DNA of 64,000 bases. Source: Anarhynchus alexandrinus. Lineage: Eukaryota; Chordata; Aves; Charadriiformes; Charadriidae. The notes under the pieces are model-generated. The model was not told where the DNA came from and searched no databases. It was given only the letters and a program-made list of their open reading frames with translations. Position numbers and translations under genes: made by a program. The DNA is taken from NCBI GenBank assembly GCA_008711295.1, contig VUYV01000055.1, positions 1 through 64,000 on the forward strand, in the 5' to 3' direction. Shown here piece by piece: positions 49,814-61,560 of this stretch (within the stretch, counting starts at the first letter, position 1; each line of letters starts with the position of its first letter).

Positions 49814-49856
49814 CTTTCTTCTACNTATATATCTCATTCTTTCTTCTACTGACTGT
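49782..49856. repeat. (TA)n microsatellite with N and repeated flank
   Basis: (TA)n at 49782-49810 is followed by ATTCTTTCTTCTAC, an N at 49825, a short TATATAT piece, and ATTCTTTCTTCTAC again. Repetition of the same flank on both sides of the N suggests two contig ends that overlap but were not merged. Confidence 0.85.
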
Positions 49857-52500
49857 TGGGGAGTCATTTATTCAGACTTATAACCTTTTGTCTGACTTTT
49901 TCATTGGGCCTTCATTCCAGCTTCATTATTTAACTGTTCACAGCTGCAGCCCAGCTAACTGAGTACAGCATTAACTCACTAGTGGCCAGTAGCTCAGAGC
50001 AGGCTCCTGTCTGTTGTCACAAATGCATATTATCATCTTTGCTAGTGTGTTGGTATATTTAATAACAAATGATGCTATTTTAGTAACAAAACCTGGTATT
50101 TTGTATTCCTGTAGCTGTGCTGTGCGTGCCTTTCAGATGTGAGAACTGTGCTACCCACAGTTTATCGATCAAGTGAAAAAATGCAGCTACTGACAACATC
50201 TTTTTGCCGTATGACCTTTTTGATTTGACATTACATTTTGGTGATCTACTGAACTGCAACCAACAAGCAGGAAAATACCACTACAACCAAACTCAAGGAT
50301 GTAGTCAAATGTAACAAAGACAGAAATTGGTGCATATTTCTATAGTGAATGTGCTTTCATGACTTCGGACTAAAGCGTGTTATCGTTAACCAATGCATAG
50401 CATACAAGAGCGGTCATACTAAAATAATATTTATGCTGCTTTTTGACAACAGGTGTTAAGTAACTTCTGTTCTTATCATTTGTTGCACTAGGACATGCAC
50501 AATAGTGTGCTATCTTCTAGCTATGCTTAGGTTTTCCTGTTAAGAAAGGGCTATGCATTTCACAGCTGACACCCATTTACACAAGCATCCTGGCATGGAA
50601 TAAAGGGAGCACCAATCTCATTGCAGAAATTCAGACTCGTATATTAACGGTTACCTCTTCCTATATAAAATAGTATGCCCTGTTGTTTTCATATTGAGTT
50701 CAAATATTGTGTAACTCATGCAGGCTCCACAGAGAGATCATGCACATTTGAGTTAGTGTTCAGAACTGGGTATTTAAGAGCCAAAGGGAGCAGTATCTGT
50801 GTCTTAATTCTGCTTTTTAGTTTGGCCTGCAAAAATAGAGAATCTATAACAACCCAAATACAAAGCAAAGCTCTTCTGAGAACTGTTACTGCTAGCAGTG
50901 AAAAACATTATCTTTCTGAACTATTTTATGCAGTGTACCTCATCGTTATGATACAGAGTGTATAAGTTTTAAGAAAGTCAAGCAATTAGAAAACGCGATG
51001 TCCTCTTTCACTATGTTAGCTATCAGTTTTGGAACTTCCAAGGGCCCTACTCATTTTTCTTGCAAGATTTTCATTCTAGGATCTCCCTGTGACACTGCAT
51101 GGTCCAAACTTTGATTGCCATAGCTTAGGAAGGACTGAACGGCATTTCTCTTCTGGGATATGTTCTGAGGCACAGATGAATTTCCAGATGCAAACAAGCA
51201 CGAAGTAAAGAACAAAGCAATACTAGTTCCCTGACCAGAGCATGATCCACAGACCTTTTTCTTTACATCTGTCTACCCCAAAAATGTCTGCCAGGATACA
51301 GCAAAGGAAACAGTTTCTCTCCTGAAATTTACCTCTAAGGAGGCTCCGTAGAACTCATTTGATCCACACCAGCTGACTGCCACAAATGAGCAAATTGACC
51401 CTCAGCCTCTTCTCCTCGAGGCACAACCCTTCCTGCAGCAGTCTGCTTCATAAAATTATCAGTGTGGGTTATCACTACCAGATACTAAACAACACAAATA
51501 TTTAACTTAATTAAATCTAAGGAGGCATATTATGTGTTAAACTTCAGTCTTTTGATTTTAATGAATTATGTCACTAAAATTCATCAGTTTGTTTCTTTTG
51601 TCAGATGTTATCACCCATAAACCAGAGAACCAATCTGAGTGTTTTCTTCCCTGTCCCATAGTAAACAGGCTGCATTCTTTTTCACTGTTTTCTATTAGTT
51701 TAAAATGACACCAGAAAATAAAAGTCCCTCTTACCAACATTCCACATATTATCCTAAACATAAGAGTTAACTACAGAAACCACTTCCACCATTACCATCA
51801 ATCAGTATATCAGGCATGAGAATTAGGCTTGATGAGGCAGATTAAATTTTCATCAAGGCATATTCAATTTTATGTTGTTTTGTGGTTTGTTGGGGTTTTT
51901 TTTCCTAAAAAACTGTTTAGCAGCAAGAAATAAAAATAATTTAAAAACCCCAAACTTGCCATGTCTGTTGTAGATGCTACATTAAAACGGACCCTTCCAC
52001 GCAGATGTAATCCATTCATTTAAGATGTTTCAGCAATGAAAACATGGAGATTATGCATCCTATTTACCCATCCTTGAGTCGTACTGTACTAGCTAGATAA
52101 CAGGCATCAGCAGCCTGCAGAGCTACTAGCTCCACATCGCCTGTATGGATTTACTTCAGAGAATGGCATAAGGTAAAATAGTTTCAGCTGAGATTTCAGC
52201 TCCCAGTCACCCCCACCAGTTCAGCAAGCAATATCATTCTATGATACAGTTATGGTCTGGAAATGATACAGCTCCTTTAGGCAAGGGATGTATCATAGAT
52301 TTTTGGTTAAAGTGGTTATGGCATTTGATTTATAAAGCTACACTGACTATCTTGAGAGTGGTTGAGGGTAAAAACATCCTACAAGAATAAAACATTGCCC
52401 TTTTGAATATATGAAACCAAACACCAGGAAGGAAATATCTTAGACTTTTCATTATTGTTATTTAGGAATGTAACTGAGATCAAAATAGACACAAGTACCT

Positions 52501-52528
52501 GGGGGGGTGGGGGGATGTGGGGGGGGTG
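52501..52528 (+). repeat. G-rich tract, G-quadruplex-prone
   Basis: Three long G runs (7, 6 and 8) separated by T and ATGT, enough for a four-run quadruplex. Simple-repeat origin is likely. Confidence 0.85.
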
Positions 52529-52721
52529 ATAATTCAATGAACTACATCATTCTTTTGGCACATTGTGTTAATAAGAAGATAGGAAAGAAATAAAGTTTAA
52601 AAGAAAATTTAATCCCAAAGAAGGCAGGGTCATACAAAAAGGAAAAAATGTCTTTTGAAACCATTCTCATTTCCTTCAAGCCCATACTCAATTCAAAGAT
52701 TTCTCTTTTGGTCCCCTTTTC

Positions 52722-53144
52722 ACAGAATCAAAGAATCACTGAATAGTCAGGGTTGGAAGGGACCTCTGGAGAACGCCTAGTCCAACCCCTCTGCTAAAGC
52801 AGGTTCACCGAGAGGAGGTTGCACAGGATCGCGTCCAGTCAGGTTTTGAATATCCCCAGAGAAGGAGACTCCACAACCTCTCTGGGCAGCCTGTTCCAGT
52901 GCTCTGTCACCCTCAAAGTAAAGAAGTTTTTCCTCATGTTCAGATGGAACTTCCCATGTTCCCGTTTGTGCCCATTGCCCCTTGTCCTGTCACCGTGCAC
53001 CACTGAAAAGAGTCTATCCCCATCCTCCTGACACCCACCCTTTAGATATTTATAAGCATTGATGAGATCCCCTCTCAATATTCTCTTCTCCAGGCTAAAC
53101 AGATCCAGGTCTTTCAGCCTTTCCTAATAAGACAGATGGTTTAG
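52722..53144 (-). mobile_element. CR1 LINE 3'-end fragment
   Basis: The plus strand starts CAGAATCAAAGAATCACTGA, a degraded tail, and continues through GGTTGGAAGGGACCTCTGGA, TAGTCCAACCCCTCTGCTAA, AACCTCTCTGGGCAGCCTGT and CCCCTTGTCCTGTCACCGTG to about 53144. It is a 5'-truncated insertion of a different CR1 subfamily from the copy at 35956-36923, since the 3' UTR text differs. Confidence 0.92.
52839..53078 (-). pseudogene. CR1 ORF2 C-terminal remnant
   Basis: A 79-codon minus-strand frame reads [59 protein letters not shown] and ESPSLGIFK. This is the final segment of CR1 ORF2, open but lacking all catalytic parts. The ORF end is cut by divergence near the 3' UTR. Confidence 0.88.
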
Positions 53145-56100
53145 TCAGGGTAAAGAAGGGAAACTGTGTTTGAAGATTTTCTACACAACCTGTACAATTC
53201 TGTACCTACTTAAGAAGAGAGAGACATTTTTTCAGCAGCCTAATTATTCTTATGTCCTTCTCAATACAGTTCAAGAGCATATTTCTGCAATTCTTTCTTT
53301 GTTTACTCAACACAGCAGTGCTGAAGTTCCTTTACCTCACAAATGGAATAGAAGTCCTTAGAAGTGGAGGCAGGAAAAACAAAGATCCTATGTTTTAGGG
53401 AAGTGCTGCTGTCTCTTAAACTTACATAGTGAGGTCTTCCCAAAAGCTCCATTTCCAATTGCAAAATCTTCCACAAAATTTTGTGGCCAAGGGATGAATA
53501 TGGTTGGGAAAATTAAAGGATTTCAAAGCAAGAACAAAAAATAATGCCAAAACTATCTGCTTGACAAAAGTGTTCTGGCAAAGTATCCCTTTTTCGCCTT
53601 GCTGTCTTTTATTTTTCCTTTTTTTAAGTTCATAAGTTCTTCACATCGGGACTTTGTCTTCATACACGTCTATAAGGCACCTACAACACAGTGATACATA
53701 AATAACATATATTGAATTCCAATTAATAACCACCATCTCCCTTTAAAATCCATGAGGTTATTCTGCAGCTAAAATGATGTTGAAAAAAATTAGCATTAAC
53801 AAGTGCAGACTTATTCTCTCTGGCTTCAGGAGGCTCTTGAGAATGGAGTCAGGTAGGATCACTCTGGCCAATGGCTTCTGAGGAATTGGAGTGCCCATTA
53901 GGGCCTAAGGGTTGCTACAGAGAAGCTGCAACTCTACAATGATATCTATGCCTCAAAAGAGCTCAGGTCATCTATGAGTTAAGTGGGACACACTCTTGCC
54001 AGAAGGCAAATCTTATCCCCTCACTGCACTCACAGTAAAAATTCAAGAGCTTAAAAAGCACCAGGTTTTGCTTTTCACTGAGTACTACTCTGCTGGAGCA
54101 GTAGGCAGCTGACCTATGTACCAGCAGATCTGAAACCACTTATTATTGAAGAGAACAAGAATTTATTCCAATCAATGGAACCTATTTTGGCTGCTTTCTT
54201 TATTTTACAGATAGGATTTAGAAGGCTATTTTTTTCTTTCAAGATAATTCTACTATCTCCCGGGTTCAAAGTGACATCTCTTGTCTTAGAAAAAGTTACC
54301 ATATTCTTTGCGAGAGTTCTGTCTTGCATTGCTTTGTGGTTTGTACAGTTCTTTGCAGAATGTGAGTATAAAGTGGGTAGTAAATTCTCTTGTTCTTATT
54401 ATTTTAGTACATCTTCCAATATGTTGAAATCAAGTTCCTTACACTGATTTAGGTATGAGATTACATAGTTCAGGAATTGTTTTCAGAGATGAATGATGAA
54501 CCTTGCATGTAGTGAATGTAGTCAAGGAATGCAGTCAAAGGTAATGGTACAATTTTCTTCTCTTACTAATTCTGCTATTCTAGAAAAGTGATTTTCTATG
54601 TCTCCGTTTACTAACTGTAAACAGTAACTAGCCACATCTACTCCTGTTTTTGTGAAATTTAGTTTCTGACAGTAAAGTCTCAGCTAAAACAAAACAGATT
54701 CTGAGCTAGCACAAGCCAACGCAACTGCTCTGCACAGGAACACCCTGACTTAGTTTCATAAAAACGGCTACAGAGTTCTTGCTCTGGACTCTGATAAATC
54801 TATGGACTTGCAGAATTAGCAGACTCCACAGTGCTATAGATCTGTCATAAACTGGGTTATTGGTTCTGGGAACTGAACTCCTGAGACCCTGGGTGTAAGA
54901 AAGGCATCTCTGTAGTATACTCAGGAGTGTGCAGCATTTTAGAGGGTCCTAGGTCTTCAAGTCCCTCAGAAATAGAACAGGAGTTTGGAGTCCCTTTGCC
55001 AATTTGGGTTCACCATTTTCAGAACATAGATTTCATTTGCTCCCAAATATTCTTTTTCTAAACCTCATTGTGTTGGAACGTATTTCCCTTTCCTTTGGAA
55101 ATGCTTTAACTCCAAGTAGAACTCTATTCAGATTTTGTAATTTTCTAATAAACGGAATTTCTGGAAAACAAGACACCATAAATGTCAAGAATATTTTATT
55201 ATTTTTAATTATAAAATATTTTGCATTTTCAGACAGAAGAATTCACATGTTATCCAACCTTTGTTCATCCAGAAAAAGTGAATTCCACTTTCTTAATTTT
55301 GAAAAATGATAGAAGATTTTTGGTTTGGGTTTGTGGTGGTTTTTTTTTGGGGGGGGGGAGGGTTGCCCTAACAGATAGAATAAATCCAGACCTCCCACAG
55401 ACACATTACTATTAACGAAAAATACCAAATTCCCCTTCTTTGGGGCTGTGTTTAAAGAGAAGGTGCTGTCTCCATAGACTCTCTGAGGTACTGTGTCAAT
55501 ACAGGTGTCATCAGCATCAAGATAACTGACAATTCCTAGCTGCTCATAGATTTAATATTATTACCTTAAGCGTGTGATCTGGAATACATTACTCAGCGTT
55601 GCTTTCTGTGTAGTTGTGAGATTCCTCTCTAGCCTGCTTTCCCAACAGATAAACAATGATATGCTGCCACCACGCATTTTAATTGCCACAATAAAACATC
55701 CTTTGCTGTCCACACAGGTACAGGACAACTTTAATTCAAGAGAAGCCTTCATTCTCTCTCAAAGCCCTAATGATATGGGAAATTATTGCTGTTTATTCTG
55801 TACCCCTGAGCCGTTTTCCATGTGAACTACCTGATGTGTGCCATTAAGATAAATGGTCTTTAAAGAGATTCTGTCAAACCACCTTTTGAGAAATGATCCT
55901 GTTTGTAAAAAACTTCATGTTGGGACACAAATCTCTATTTTAGACCTTATCAGGAACCAGAACCTATATAGTACATCCTGGTAGAAAAATGTTCTTCTTC
56001 ATCATTTGAGGAATGAAGTCACAAGAATCCAGTAATGGAGTTCTTTATGGTGACAGTTATAGAGAAGTTCTCCATAATGTAAGGATACCACAGTGATTCT

Positions 56101-57414
56101 GATAAAGTTTAATGACTATAAAATTAAAACACTTCCACACAGAAGCTGTGTATTCAAACCCTCTAGCATCTCAGCTAGCAACACCATTTTACAGAGAGCA
56201 ACTGAAGTGGATTATGTCATATGGAGTAGAGGAACTATTACTTTTGGAGCTTTATGGTTACATGTTTTCCACAGCTTTAGCTTGTTCATGCATATCTCTG
56301 GAGCAAACTGACTGCACTTGTGGTATTTGATCTATTTTTCTATACTTTCTCAGCCAGTAGAAATAAATCTCCCCACAGTTCCAGCATTCCAAGCAAACTA
56401 GAGCCCCAATTTAAAGATGAGAATGTCCTGAAACATCTTTTTATACCTAAATCCCAACAGGAGGGAATTTGCATATTAGTCAAGCAACAGTTTTAATCCC
56501 AGCACTGCCATCTACTGAAGAGATCATTACAATATGTTTTTCTGGAAGATGCACTTTAAAACATAGACAAATTATTATCTCAGTAACTGGATTACTGGAT
56601 AAATGGAGTTCCTAACCCAATAAAACAATAAGCTATGCTATACAGCTTGGCAAGATGATCAAATGACCTTAAAATATATATGAATCCAATTATAGGAATG
56701 GTGACATTTCGGCAATAGTGAACAGACAAATACCAATGCGTTGTTCCTAGGCCTGCCTTGCTCCCTTTGAAGGCAAATAAATCCCAGTTGAACTAAATGA
56801 GAATAGAATCAATTACTGTTTTAAGTTAGTAAGACTGGATATTAATCAATTAATTGCTTAAAAAGGCACCCAAAATTAATAAATCAGTGTTCCAGACTCT
56901 GGAAGGTCAATGTAAATTGCAGAGGAGAAACACTCTACTGAAAAAAAATCACTTTTCCATAAATAAGAAAGTCTAAATAATAACTTAGGAGTGAAAAAAG
57001 CCTGATCACCTATGAACAACCTTGTTCCTGAGGTATCTGCTAGTTCATCCCAGGATGAATGCATTTTAGTGACCAGACAACTCACTATATACACCTTGTT
57101 TCCTTGCTGAATAAACTCTTGCATGAAGCACTTTATGCTGCTGGTGAACAGATTAGCCCACAACCTATTGGTTGCATTTATCTGCCAGGTTTACTGCACC
57201 AGATGGTTTAATGACACCTGACATTTCCAAAATTTCTTCTTGAGGAAGCAAGCTGCAATTTCTGCTGATAAAGTCTGGTAGGCCCAGTGCTGGCGACCGA
57301 GGTGGGAAAGTGGCTTTCTGCTTATTTATTGTGTTTTGAAAGACCATTTTATACAAACAACAAATGAGATATCTGGCATTTTTCCTTAGCCCAACAGTGC
57401 GTGTGTTAGGTCAC
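53145..57414. other. Unique sequence, no gene recognised
   Basis: AT-rich DNA with a T-run/G-run junction at 55340-55358. Frames of up to 101 codons (55004-55309) carry no recognised domain. No repeat family was assigned. Confidence 0.5.
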
Positions 57415-57810
57415 CAAGGAGGCTCACAGCTCCCAGGGGCTGGAGCATTCCAAGCCTGGGGGGTTCCCATGGGGTATCAGGGCAGGGCCCATCCTACCAC
57501 CCCAGCCAGGAGCAGGCAACCTGGGGGCAGCAGGGGCAGCCCCAACCCCGGACATCAGGCACCTCCCTGGGGATGGGAATGGGCCATGGCAGAGCCAGGA
57601 CATGGGCCTGCAGGGGGATCCGGTTTGGCAGAGCCCATGGCTGGGCAGGGTCAGGCTGTGGGGAGCTGGAGATGGGCACTTCTGGGGCACCGCAGGGGCA
57701 GGGGCTGATGGCTCCAGGGGGCTGACATGGGGTGCTGGGCTGTTGGGAGGGTGAGGGGAGTCGCAGGGGTGGGCAGGGACAGGCAGGACTGTGGATACCC
57801 TCCAGACCAT
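57415..57810. other. Isolated GC-rich block with G-quadruplex motifs
   Basis: About 400 bases of G-rich sequence stand out sharply from AT-rich flanks. Frames are open on both strands (plus 57364-57708, minus 57424-57810 and 57494-57841), as happens in GC-rich DNA, and their proteins are proline- or glycine-rich without domains. CpG is scarce, so this is not a typical CpG island. Overlapping quadruplex patterns lie at 57737-57778 (for example GGG, CTGTT, GGG, A, GGG, TGA, GGGG). Candidates are an old GC-rich retrocopy or exon, or a degenerate minisatellite built on GGGCAGG/GGGCTGG words. I cannot choose between them. Confidence 0.7.
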
Positions 57811-59319
57811 GGCAATGCTTTAGGATGCTTCTAGTAAGCACATTCTTCCTATTTAAAGATATGTTCTATTACATCCCCCCCACCTCAGATTGAAATCTGA
57901 AATATTCCAACTAAATCTACAGCTGTTTTTAAAGAAGGTCAGCAAAAATACAAAATCAAACCATGCATCATTTATTTTCCCATTGTCTTCAGTCAGGTTT
58001 TGGGAGCCAGAAGGATTGCAGCTAGCCAGACTGTTGGCTGCACACCGCCAGATCTGGACAAACCACAGCACAGAATGACCATCTCTCTGGAAGAACGGCG
58101 CTGCCACTAGGAGCGTGGTGAGCACCCCGGAGGGAAACAAGGGGAAAGGGACAGGCTATCTGCCCCAAAAAATTAGTCTGATGACATCTTTTGATGGGTC
58201 AGGAAAAGAAACCCATTCTTAGGAAGCAATACACCCTTCACTTCCCACTGGCATTGTGTTACTCATGATGGCTATATTTTCAACAGTTGGTGGGACTGGT
58301 GAGTCATTTGCAGAGAATGAGAAGAACTAGCATAAATGGAAAGGTTGTTAACAAAAACAAGAGGATACAAAAGCCCTTGACATAAATAGAAGCAAGAAAA
58401 CAAAATAAGGAAGTGCTCAGAATTCTTTCCAGTCAATGCATTTTTGAGACAAATACACAAAACCTTAAATCTTTCACCTTTTTTTGTGGATTGATTTTTT
58501 TCTTCTAGCTTGGAAAGCATCTGTAAAAGCTATGTCCCTTTTGCTATGTTCCTCCACTGCTGCATCAGGCTGTATTTAACATCTCTATGATGCTCTTGTC
58601 AGGTATTTTTTTGTATTGCATGATTTCACAGCTTCTTTCACTCTCTTTCCCTATACCTGCTTCACGCTGCAGTCTGACCAGATGCATTACAGGCCCTGAA
58701 ACCCCATTTATTTGCTCCCTTATTCACTCTGTATTTGTTTTCTCTTTCTCTGCATTTTATTAAAACTTTTGCCCCAAGCTTCTCATTCTGTAAATCCTTC
58801 TTTTCCACTGTTGGAAAAAATTTCTAGTCTCTGACTCTTATTCCAGTATTTCAAGACCTGTCCCATGTTTTACACCTAATTTCTCTTCCCCCATGCCCTA
58901 TCTACCATTACACTAAATCATTTTCAGTCCTAATAACAGCACCTTTCAAACAGGATCCCAGCTTTCATTCAATTCTCTTCTCTTGCCTTCCATGTTCTTC
59001 AATTTGTCATTTCATTACATTTCTTGTCACTTCTGGCATATGCTTATTCCTGTTTCTTCCTATTTGCCTGGCTTTCAGGTGCTAGAAAGATACATGATGT
59101 TAAAAATATCAGTGAAGAAAGCACATCATTGTTTCTATTGTCAGATTAGCGGGCGCTGAAGCATTGAGATACTGTCCAAATGTCACAGAGTATAATCATA
59201 AATTTTCCTCTCCTCTCACCAAGCCTCAAATAATTAGTATTGGGGATGCCAGCTCAGTATCCTTATCTCTTCACCTATCACCTGTTTCTAAGCAGTTTTG
59301 GAGTGCATCCTGGATCCAA
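57811..59319. other. Unique sequence, no gene recognised
   Basis: A pyrimidine-rich stretch at 58560-59060 on the plus strand and otherwise AT-rich DNA. No protein similarity seen. Confidence 0.5.
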
Positions 59320-59339
59320 GATTTTGTAGAAATATTGCA

Positions 59340-59720
59340 GAGGCTCAGCCAGCCCCTAGGTTATAATCCCGTGCTGCTCCCTTATGTGAGTACCAATGGC
59401 CAGGGGAAACCAGAGTGTGTCAAGAGGGGGTGACCCTCAAGAGCCTGAGAGGTTAGGTGGTGCCTCCTCAATCTTTCCAGTGAAAGGGAAAGGCTCAGGT
59501 AGAAGTAAAAGTATACTGTGTGTCAATACCTGCCTGTGTGGCTGGTATCCCATGCTGGGCTTTTACATCTATGACCACTGGACCCTCTCTCAGGAATAAG
59601 GAATTCGTCTTTGTCTCCATCTGACAAAGTGGGGCAAAAGTATTTTTGCAAACAAGCTTGCTAACTTAATGACAAAGCCTTTAAACAAGATTTCTCAAGG
59701 GATTAAGACTAAAACCTGAG
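59340..59720 (+). pseudogene. CR1 ORF1 C-terminal remnant (esterase-type domain)
   Basis: Family: CR1 ORF1 proteins carry an esterase-like domain near the C-terminus, probably aiding membrane or RNP functions. Seen here: after LLPYVSTNG at about 59376, a frame shift leads to FPVKGKGSGRSKSILCVNTC and LCGWYPMLGFYIYDHWTLS (59396-59599). The next frame shows WGKSIFANKLANLMTKPLNK (about 59620-59690), the closing segment of the protein. Several shifts and a stop break it. The assignment rests on remembered family landmarks, so it is less certain than the ORF2 calls. Confidence 0.65.
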
Positions 59721-59821
59721 AAAAATGGAACAATAGAGGGCAAGGAGTCTGGGTGACAACACAATAAAGAAGCTTCTCACACATTTCCACAGAAAACTGC
59801 ACAACTGGGGACCTATCTCAA

Positions 59822-61500
59822 GTGCCTCGATGTGAACTCCTCCAGCATGAGAAAAAAAAAAGGAATTTAGAAGTTGTGAGCAGTTGCAGGGTAACAGAAG
59901 CATGGTGGGATAGCTCACATGATGGGAGCACTGCAATAGGTGGATACAGGTTCTTCAGGAAGCACAGGCTGGGAATAGGAGGAAGACAGATTATGCTCTA
60001 TGCAAGAGAGCAGCTTGAATGCATGGAGCTTTGCCATGAAATGGTCCACCAGCCAGTTGAGAGTTTATAGGTCAGGGTCAAAGGAAGGCTAATGAGGAAG
60101 CTGTTGTGATGGGTTTCTGCTACAGGCCACCTCATCAAGAGGCAAAATAAGATGCAGCCTTCTTTAGATGAGTGAAAGAAGCCTTGCAATCAGGAAGAAG
60201 ATTAAAAATATTGATTGGTCATGGAATTAGGAAAGCTAAAATTCTGCTGCAACTGAAATTGGCAAGGAATGTGAACAGCAAAAATAAAGACCTCTGTAAG
60301 TATATTGACAGGAAGACTTGGGGATCTTGTGATGAGGATATGGAAGGGATGTTCAAAGCTTTGTTTGCCAAGGTCTTTACTGATAAGGTATGCCCTTCGG
60401 CTTTCCAGGTCTCTGTGCAGAAGAGTCTGGGAGACTGAGGTACTGCCTATGGCAGGGAAAGATTCGTTAAGAGTCAACTGAGCAAATAAATTGGTTATAC
60501 AGCAGTGCATGAGACCACATGAGATACATCTGGTGTTGATGAGGGAGCTTGGCCAAAGTCACCTTTCAAAAACTGGGTGACCAGGAGCGGTCCCTGGTGA
60601 CTGGAGAATGGAAAGTGACACATCACTCTTCAAAAACAGTGAAAAGAGGATCTGGGACATTAGAGGCTGGTCAGCCTCACTTCAGTATCCTGGAAGATTA
60701 TGGAGAAATTCTGCATATGGAAGCCATTCATAGGCACATGAATGACAAGAAGGTGAATGGAAACAACCACAATGGATTTACAAAGGGAAAATCAAAGGCA
60801 AAATCATGCCTGACCAGCCTGATTTCCCTCTTTGATGACTGGCTTGGTGGACAGGGGATGCTGTTTACTTTGACTTTATCGTGACTTTTGGCATGGTCTC
60901 CTTTTGTATTTTTGTAGCCAGGCTAAAGAGATATGGACTAGATGCATAAACTACAAGATGAATGGAAAACTGGTTGAATCAGGGGGCTCAAAGAGTAATG
61001 AGCAGCAGTTTGAAATCCATATGCCAGATGTTTACTAGAGGCTTTCCTCACAGGTGAGTAATAGGGCTGCTACCATCTAATATCTTCGTTAGCTACCTGG
61101 ATGACAAGGCAAAATGCACCCTCAGCAAGTCTGTGGATGAAACCAAATTTAGAGGAAGAAGTTGATATGCTAAATGATAGGGCTGCTGTTCAGTGGGACT
61201 GACAGACAGGGCTGACAGTAACTCGTGAAGTCCTAAAGCTGGGGTGAAATATCGACATGCCACAGTATTGTCTGGGGCCGAGTGGATAGAATGAAGTTTT
61301 GCAGAAAAAAAATTGAGATCCTGGGACAAGAAGTTGAACATCAGTCAGCAGTGCAGCCTTGCAGTAATAAGGGTTTATTGCATAGTTGGATGTATTAGCA
61401 ACAGCGTAACCAGCAGATCAAGATAACCAGCAGATCAAGATCCTCTATGTTTGGCACTTGTGCCCACATCTGGAGTATCTTGCCCAGTTTTTGTTTCCCA
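59822..61500 (+). pseudogene. CR1 ORF2 remnant, old
   Basis: Pieces recognisable in order are AWWDSSHDGSTAIGGYRFFR (endonuclease side, 59822-60070 frame), KLARNVNSKNKDLCKYIDRK with FKALFAKVFTDK (60172-60438 frame), LEAGQPHFSILEDYGEILHM with HRHMNDKKVNGNNHNGFTKG (60549-60884 frame), and beyond 61080 the TLSKSVDET segment in which the catalytic FADD is altered to a SVDE-like sequence. The pieces lie in different frames with internal stops. A 17-bp tandem duplication at 61408-61441 disrupts the C-terminal part. Non-functional. Confidence 0.78.
61408..61441. repeat. Perfect 17-bp tandem duplication
   Basis: AACCAGCAGATCAAGAT occurs twice head to tail (61408-61424, 61425-61441) inside the old CR1. 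It arose after insertion, since the family sequence has a single SVASR-SRE-type segment here. Confidence 0.93.
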
Positions 61501-61560
61501 GTAACACTGGGGAGTAAGTCCAGTAGAGGAACATCAAGATGGTAAGATGCCCAAGAGCCT

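Larger units (their letters stand above)
45711..52721. other. Long unique stretch, no gene recognised
   Basis: About 7 kb of AT-rich DNA with a 24-bp tandem duplication at 46526-46573, (CA)n at 47685-47699, (TA)n beside an N at 49782-49825 and a G-rich tract at 52501-52528. The longest frames (96-102 codons) show no known domain. No LTR or LINE similarity was found. Confidence 0.5.
59320..61560 (+). mobile_element. Ancient long CR1 LINE copy with ORF1 and ORF2 remains
   Basis: Unlike the other CR1 copies, this one extends far 5'. In order it shows the end of ORF1 (about 59340-59720), the start of a diverged ORF2 (from about 59830), the region before the reverse transcriptase (60170-60440), the 'NGFTKGKS' reverse-transcriptase segment (about 60550-60870), the IFVSYLDDKAKCTLSKSVDE-like region (about 61080-61150) and the C-terminal part to about 61560. 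The 3' UTR and tail are missing. Divergence is high and indels are many, so it belongs to an old CR1 subfamily. Both boundaries are approximate. Confidence 0.78.

Noticed and set aside
57364..57841. Overlapping frames of 114, 128 and 115 codons on both strands as possible genes
   Set aside because: Open frames on both strands are expected in a GC-rich block where stop codons are rare. The proteins are proline/glycine-rich with no domain.
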